Below, in pieces: positions 59,939-64,000 of a DNA stretch of 64,000 nt. The position numbers and the translations under genes are program-made. The notes beneath the pieces were generated by a model. That model did no database searches. It was given only the letters and a program-made list of their open reading frames with translations, and had not been told where the DNA came from. Positions within the stretch are counted from its first letter, which is position 1. Each line of letters opens with the position of its first letter. The DNA comes from Actinophytocola oryzae (GTDB lineage Bacteria > Actinomycetota > Actinomycetes > Mycobacteriales > Pseudonocardiaceae), in contig NZ_SOCP01000006.1 in NCBI RefSeq assembly GCF_004364325.1, positions 186,001 to 250,000 on the forward strand, in the 5' to 3' direction.

Positions 59939-60643
59939 GTCACGCCAGATCAGTCCGGTCGTCGTCGGGTACGGCAGCGTCGGCGTGCCGCCCTTGAGCA
60001 GCTCGATGCGCAGGCCTGGCATGGCGGAGAGCACGTCCCAGTACCGCTTGCGCTTGATGTTGTCGAACACGACCACGCCGTCGTCCTCGAGGTGGTCGAG
60101 CGAGCGGCGGAACGCGTCGACGCGTGCCCGGCCGTCGACCACGATCAGGTCGAACGAGCCGCCGACCTCGTCGATGGTCGAGACGTAGTTGGCGAAGTCG
60201 AGGTCGGTGTGCCCGACCCGGCCCGAGCGCACGGTCGTGTCGGCCGTGGCTCCGGTCGGCGGCACGACGTGCAGCTTCGCGTTGCCCGCGGTGTCGGCGA
60301 GCATCTCGCGCACCGACTCGGCCCAGCCCGCGTCGTGCTCGACGCTGTCGACCTGCCCGGCCCGCTTGGCGAGCCACAACGTGCTCGCGCCCGCGCCGTA
60401 CTCGAAGATCCGCGCGTCGGGCCGCTCGGACAGGAACTCGTCGACCCGGCGCATCGCCGGGTAGCTCCACCAGGCGAGGTCCATCTTGACCATGTCGCCC
60501 GCGTCGAAGATCGAGAACAGCGTGCGCACGTGCCGGGCCTTCGGCGACTCGCTGCTCTCGAGTTTGCTCAGCAGCCCGGTCTTGTCGACCGCCTTGCGAA
60601 CAGTCCGAACGCCGGTGACGTAGGCGCCCCGAATCCCGCTCAT
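59936..60643 (-). CDS. class I SAM-dependent methyltransferase (FkbM/DUF-like)
   Basis: 235 residues, ATG 60643. Nucleotide-binding region IFEYGAGASTLWLAKRAG and VDSVEHDAGWAESV; acidic FDLIVVDGRARVDAF; VVVFDNIKRKRYW. Resembles the glycan-cluster methyltransferases of O-antigen loci. A long hairpin lies directly upstream and may form in its 5' leader. Confidence 0.85.
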   Translation of the reverse strand: MSGIRGAYVTGVRTVRKAVDKTGLLSKLESSESPKARHVRTLFSIFDAGDMVKMDLAWWSYPAMRRVDEFLSERPDARIFEYGAGASTLWLAKRAGQVDSVEHDAGWAESVREMLADTAGNAKLHVVPPTGATADTTVRSGRVGHTDLDFANYVSTIDEVGGSFDLIVVDGRARVDAFRRSLDHLEDDGVVVFDNIKRKRYWDVLSAMPGLRIELLKGGTPTLPYPTTTGLIWRD

Positions 60644-60725
60644 GCCGGTACCTCGCCCGCTCCGCGGCGCCGGAACGCTCCGCAGGCTCCGCTACACCGG
60701 CGCCCCCCGCGGTCGAGGTACCGGC
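60644..60725. repeat. 82-bp long hairpin containing a GCTCCGC repeat
   Basis: GCCGGTACCTCG (60644-60655) and CGAGGTACCGGC (60714-60725) form a perfect 12-bp outer stem. Inside, CCGCGGCGCCGG (60662-60673) pairs with most of CCGGCGCC...CCGCGG (60697-60712). The loop holds CGCTCCGCAGGCTCCGCT. It sits between the GtrB-like gene and the methyltransferase start, with the third repeat copy at 60742-60759. Confidence 0.65.
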
Positions 60726-60741
60726 CTGAGTATCGTCGGTT

Positions 60742-60759
60742 CGCTCCGCAAGCTCCGCT
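60742..60759 (-). repeat. post-stop repeat, copy 3
   Basis: Minus strand: TGA of the gene at 60759, then GCGGAGCTTGCGGAGCGAACC. Same design as copy 1. Confidence 0.65.
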
Positions 60760-61763
60760 CATGCGCCCACCTTCTCAACAGTCACTGCCGCGTCGCGTGC
60801 CGTCGGCTCGACGGGTGTCCGTTCCCTGATCAGGTCCGTCGCCTCGCGCCGGTTCGCCGTTCGGTGCAACACGATCTCGGCGATCAACCCGATCGAGATC
60901 AGCTGCACGCCGAGGATCACCAGCAGGATGCCCAGCATCAGCAGCGGGCGGTCGCCGATGGCCTCGCCGCCGAAGATCTTCACGACGGTCAGGTAGGCCA
61001 GGACCAGGAAGCCTATGAACGCGGACAGCAGGCCGATGCCGCCGAACAGGTGCGCGGGCCGGCGACCGTACTTGGTGATCGTCATGACCGTCAGCAGGTC
61101 GATGGCGCCGCGGACGTACCGCTCGAAGCCGTACTTCGACTTGCCGTGCTCACGTGCGCGGTGGTTCACGGCAAGCTCGCGCACCTGGTAGCCGGTCTGG
61201 TGCGCGAGCGCCGGGATGTAGCGGTGCAGCTCGCCGTACAGCGGCACCCGCCGGTACACCTCGGTCCGCGCGGCCTTGAGCCCGCAGTTGTGGTCGTTGA
61301 TCTTGAGACCGGTCATGACGTTGGTCATCATGTTGAAGAACTTCGACGGGATCCGCTTGCCCAGCGGGTCCTTGCGGTCGGCCTTGTGGCCGGACACCAG
61401 GTCCGCGCCGTCGTCCAGCTCGGCCAGCAGGCGCGGCACCTCGGCCGGGTCGTCCTGCAGGTCGGCGTCCATGGTGACGATCCGCTCGCCCCGTGCCTCG
61501 TCGACGGCCGCGGCCAGAGCGGCCGCCTTGCCGAAGTTGCGGCGCAACCTGAGCGCCCGCACGCGGGGGTTCTCGGCGGCGAGCCGGGTCATGACCTGCC
61601 AGGTCGTGTCGGTGCTGCCGTCGTCGACGAAGATGACCTCGTAGCCGGTGTCCGGCAGCGTCGCGAACGCGGCCTCGATCTCGCCGACCAGCGTGGCCAG
61701 CGTCTCCTCCTCGTCCTTGGCGGGGATCAGGACGCTGACGTCTATGTCTTGTTCAATGCTCAC
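60759..61763 (-). CDS. GtrB/DPM1-like polyprenyl-phosphate glycosyltransferase
   Basis: 334 residues, GTG start. GT2 domain about 8-230: VSVLIPAKDEEETLATLV, VIFVDDGSTD, DADLQDDP (DxD), and GKSKYGFERYVRGAIDLLTV. Two C-terminal membrane helices follow. Such enzymes make undecaprenyl-phosphate glucose or similar sugar carriers. Overlaps the next minus-strand gene by GTGA. Confidence 0.95.
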   Translation of the reverse strand: MSIEQDIDVSVLIPAKDEEETLATLVGEIEAAFATLPDTGYEVIFVDDGSTDTTWQVMTRLAAENPRVRALRLRRNFGKAAALAAAVDEARGERIVTMDADLQDDPAEVPRLLAELDDGADLVSGHKADRKDPLGKRIPSKFFNMMTNVMTGLKINDHNCGLKAARTEVYRRVPLYGELHRYIPALAHQTGYQVRELAVNHRAREHGKSKYGFERYVRGAIDLLTVMTITKYGRRPAHLFGGIGLLSAFIGFLVLAYLTVVKIFGGEAIGDRPLLMLGILLVILGVQLISIGLIAEIVLHRTANRREATDLIRERTPVEPTARDAAVTVEKVGA

Positions 61764-63493
61764 TTCTGGTCCTCGTCGTCGACCTTCGCCGGCATCCAGC
61801 GCTTCGCGCCGCTCTCCAGAATCACCACGACACGGAGGTCGGGGTCGTCCGGGCCGACCAGCCCGAACCCTGTGTCCGCGTTGATGCCCAGGTACTGCTG
61901 GGCGATGTCAGAACGGACCCGGTCACTCACGCCCCCACCCACGACCTTGCCGGTCGAGTCGACAAGAACGGTACAGCGCACCGGGTCGTTCACTCCGGTC
62001 GCCCATCCCCACACGAGCTGTGACCCGGGCTCCGGCTGGACCTTGTCGACCGTGCCCGCGGGCGACGCGGGGGTGCGGCCACCCTTCGGCGGCACCATCT
62101 GCTTCACGCCGTCAAGATCAATGTGGTCACCCAGTTCGGGGCCGCCGCACCCGAGGGTGAAGCTGTCGTTGAACGGGTAGTGGCCGAGCGCCTCGAGCCG
62201 CGGCACCAGCTGGTGACCGGCCGGGGGAAGTGCCCACCCGAACGCGTTGAGGTAGCCGGCACGCAACGCGACCGACTGCATCTCGTGGTCGGTGTCCTCG
62301 GTCCGCACCTGGTCCGCGGTCGGCACGCCGAGCGCGAACCCGAGCACACCGGCGACGGCGAACCCGATGGCGAGCTTGCGCCAGTGCCGCGCGACGAACG
62401 AGTGCAGGACCGTGCCCGCCATGACCAGCAGCGGCAGCGAGATCAGCACCGAGATGGACGTGTACCGGCTGTGCTGGCTGTAGTCGAGCCCGAAGTCGAT
62501 GCGCGAGACGGCGATCATCGCGCCGCCGAAGAACGCGTGGCAGGCGAGGCCCCACCAGAACCGCAGCTCGGGGGTGCGCGAGGCCTTGACCGTGGCCAGG
62601 GCGCCGTACGCGCCGAGGATGACCGCGCCCGCGAAGACCGCGACGCCGGTGTTGTCGGCGGCCCAGATGTGTCCGAAGACCGCGAACAGGCCGAAGATCG
62701 CGGTGCCGATGTCGCTCTCGGTGCCCGATCCCGCGGCGTTGTGGTTGACCGACATCCAGCCGATCACGATCACCGCGCCGGTGACCAGCGGCAGGACCCG
62801 CCGCCACATCGGCTCGCGCCGCATGATCGCGACCAGCGCGAGCGACGGCCAGATGGCGAACGAGGTGCCGTACGTGATGCTCCCCAGCAGGGCCATGCCC
62901 CAGGCGGGCCACCACTTGCCCTTGACCCCGAACAGCAGCGCGCCGACGCAGATCAGGTTGGCCGTCAGCCAGGCGGCGCCGCTCATCGCGTGGGTGTAGT
63001 TGTGCAGGCCGTGCAGGCTGAAGATCAGTGCGGCGGACGCGAACACGATCGACGCGCGCACGACGACCGGCAGAGTCCTGGGGATCGCGTACCGGATCAG
63101 CAACACGGTCGCGACGGCGATGAGGATGTCCAGGTAGCCGAGGTACCGCTGGTTGCCGCCGAAGATGGTGGCGTCGCCGTAGTAGAGCAGCGACGGGATG
63201 GCGATCAGGTGCTCGTTGGAGGATACGAAGAGCCCGGGGACGTGGAGCGAGCCGTCCAGGTTCACGAACCGGACCAGTGCGTACCAGTAGTCGACGAAGT
63301 GCAGCTTCGGCGACTTCGAGACCTCGATGGCCATCGCGGCGACCGGGACGAGGGCCGCCAGCTCGATCAGGCGGGCGAGCCAGGTCGTCGTCGCGAACCG
63401 TCGCAGGCGCTCCGGCCAGGCTGTCTTCGGCGTGTCGGCGTGCTGGTCAGGCGCCGAATCCTCCGCCGAGTCCTTCGTCACCGTGCTCGTCAC
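61760..63493 (-). CDS. large polytopic membrane protein (GtrII-like/GT-C candidate)
   Basis: 577 residues, GTG 63493, about twelve membrane helices and a C-terminal exported part (about 430-577). SKSPKLHFVDYWYALVRF after helix 1 contains Asp in the first exported loop, as GT-C sugar transferases do, and SRIDFGLDYSQHSRYTSI is similar to the loop in other large putative mannosyl or glucosyl transferases. Next to the GtrB-like gene, it would use the polyprenyl-linked sugar at the outer face. Exact family unknown. Confidence 0.7.
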   Translation of the reverse strand: MTSTVTKDSAEDSAPDQHADTPKTAWPERLRRFATTTWLARLIELAALVPVAAMAIEVSKSPKLHFVDYWYALVRFVNLDGSLHVPGLFVSSNEHLIAIPSLLYYGDATIFGGNQRYLGYLDILIAVATVLLIRYAIPRTLPVVVRASIVFASAALIFSLHGLHNYTHAMSGAAWLTANLICVGALLFGVKGKWWPAWGMALLGSITYGTSFAIWPSLALVAIMRREPMWRRVLPLVTGAVIVIGWMSVNHNAAGSGTESDIGTAIFGLFAVFGHIWAADNTGVAVFAGAVILGAYGALATVKASRTPELRFWWGLACHAFFGGAMIAVSRIDFGLDYSQHSRYTSISVLISLPLLVMAGTVLHSFVARHWRKLAIGFAVAGVLGFALGVPTADQVRTEDTDHEMQSVALRAGYLNAFGWALPPAGHQLVPRLEALGHYPFNDSFTLGCGGPELGDHIDLDGVKQMVPPKGGRTPASPAGTVDKVQPEPGSQLVWGWATGVNDPVRCTVLVDSTGKVVGGGVSDRVRSDIAQQYLGINADTGFGLVGPDDPDLRVVVILESGAKRWMPAKVDDEDQK

Positions 63494-63578
63494 GTCACAT
63501 TCCTCCGCGCGATCGTTACGCCGAATACCATGTCAAAGTCCGGCGTGCGGGCGTCGCGCGGCCCCTTCACCTGGCGTT

Positions 63579-64000
63579 CTACCGGATCGGGTGCTTGGCC
63601 AGCTGTTGGCCCAGCTTGTCGAGGAAGCCCTGGTCAAGGAGGGCGACGGCGCCGGCCGCGACGTTACGCTCGACGACCTCCAGCACCACGACCTCACTGT
63701 CGGTGATGGTCCTGACCGTGTCGTCCGGCCGGTTCTCCGCGGCGCGGTAGTACTGGACGGTCAGGTCGGAGAACGCTGCGGGCAGGTAGCCGGACGCACC
63801 CACGAGGAACGAGTCGCCGAGCACGGCCGTCGGCGTGTTGATCATGCCGGTGAGCCGCTTCGAGCTGTAGGACTTCGCCGTGAGCAGGTCGGCGGTGTTC
63901 TTGCGGACCCGGTCGTACCGCCCGTCCGGCCGCAGCCGGTAGTTGGTGATCTTGTTCTCGCCCTTCTTGCCGATCAGCGGCGGCAGGTCCGCGACCCCGA
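63579..64000 (-). CDS. AlgX/AlgJ-type acetyltransferase (5' end outside window)
   Basis: The minus-strand frame is open from the window edge to TAG 63579 (about 140 residues shown). TAVLGDSFLVGASGYLP has the SGNH-hydrolase-like GDSF block of the AlgX/DHHW family; upstream text GVADLPPLIGKKGENK and SSKRLTGM fits its middle part. ATG 63845 would cut the GDSF domain short and is not the start. These proteins, with MBOAT partners, O-acetylate exported polysaccharides. The upstream part lies beyond 64000. Confidence 0.75.
   Translation of the reverse strand, partial: GVADLPPLIGKKGENKITNYRLRPDGRYDRVRKNTADLLTAKSYSSKRLTGMINTPTAVLGDSFLVGASGYLPAAFSDLTVQYYRAAENRPDDTVRTITDSEVVVLEVVERNVAAGAVALLDQGFLDKLGQQLAKHPIR

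Overview
The window is very GC-rich, gene-dense actinobacterial DNA. Gene order at 1.8-17 kb matches the conserved chromosomal block next to the replication origin in Mycobacterium tuberculosis and relatives: ppiA, PH-domain gene, crgA, trpG/pabA, pknB, pknA, pbpA, rodA, pstP, fhaB, fhaA, tRNA-Leu(CAG). Class E sortase, the copper genes, XRE/TPR regulators and many GTG or leaderless starts suggest Pseudonocardiaceae. A Lentzea/Saccharothrix-like genus is my guess; no database was consulted.

Layout. (1) 0-1.8 kb: a partial DUF6506-like gene, a lipoprotein and a Lys/Ala-rich membrane protein separated by a perfect hairpin terminator. (2) 1.8-17 kb: the cell-division, peptidoglycan and Ser/Thr-phosphosignalling block. 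The kinases PknB (four PASTA domains) and PknA, the phosphatase PstP and the pThr readers FhaA/FhaB lie in one minus-strand operon with the septal/elongation pair RodA-PbpA; a FAD oxidoreductase is appended 7 nt behind pknB. Paired DnaA-box-like 9-mers occur in two intergenic gaps. (3) 17-18 kb: an almost adenine-free non-coding tract after tRNA-Leu. (4) 18-27.5 kb: small-molecule oxidoreductases, a PLP-fold aldolase/deaminase, TetR, an array of four stem-loops, and an XRE/TPR regulator divergent from two small genes. (5) 27.7-30.6 kb: copper operon ycnI-copC-copD plus a membrane protein. (6) 30.7-38 kb: HxlR/NmrA redox pair with a tandem operator, a 170-bp palindromic MITE-like element, a FAD/Fe-S dehydrogenase, and a two-component system next to two small exported proteins. 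(7) 38-44.8 kb: RecB-like nuclease, GNAT, SDRs, aldo/keto reductase and methyltransferases. (8) 45-64 kb: a surface-polysaccharide region: glycosyltransferases, a 1181-residue methyltransferase/kinase-like/coiled-coil/glycosyltransferase fusion, two acyltransferase-3-type proteins, three related exported-domain proteins (two with N-terminal SHOCT-like segments and repeated Thr-Gln motifs), a flippase-like protein, GtrB-like transferase, a large membrane protein and an AlgX-like acetyltransferase running off the end.

How it fits together. The first third encodes the machinery that senses muropeptides and controls wall synthesis by Ser/Thr phosphorylation. The last third encodes assembly, O-modification (methyl, acyl, possibly phosphate) and export of a cell-surface glycan. 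Two exported-domain proteins of that region carry Thr-Gln-hydrophobic repeats that would suit kinase/FHA recognition, an unproven link between the two ends of the window. The most unusual items are the tri-modular WbdD-like fusion, the 55-58 kb translationally coupled cassette, the 170-bp palindrome, the four-hairpin array and the A-depleted tract.
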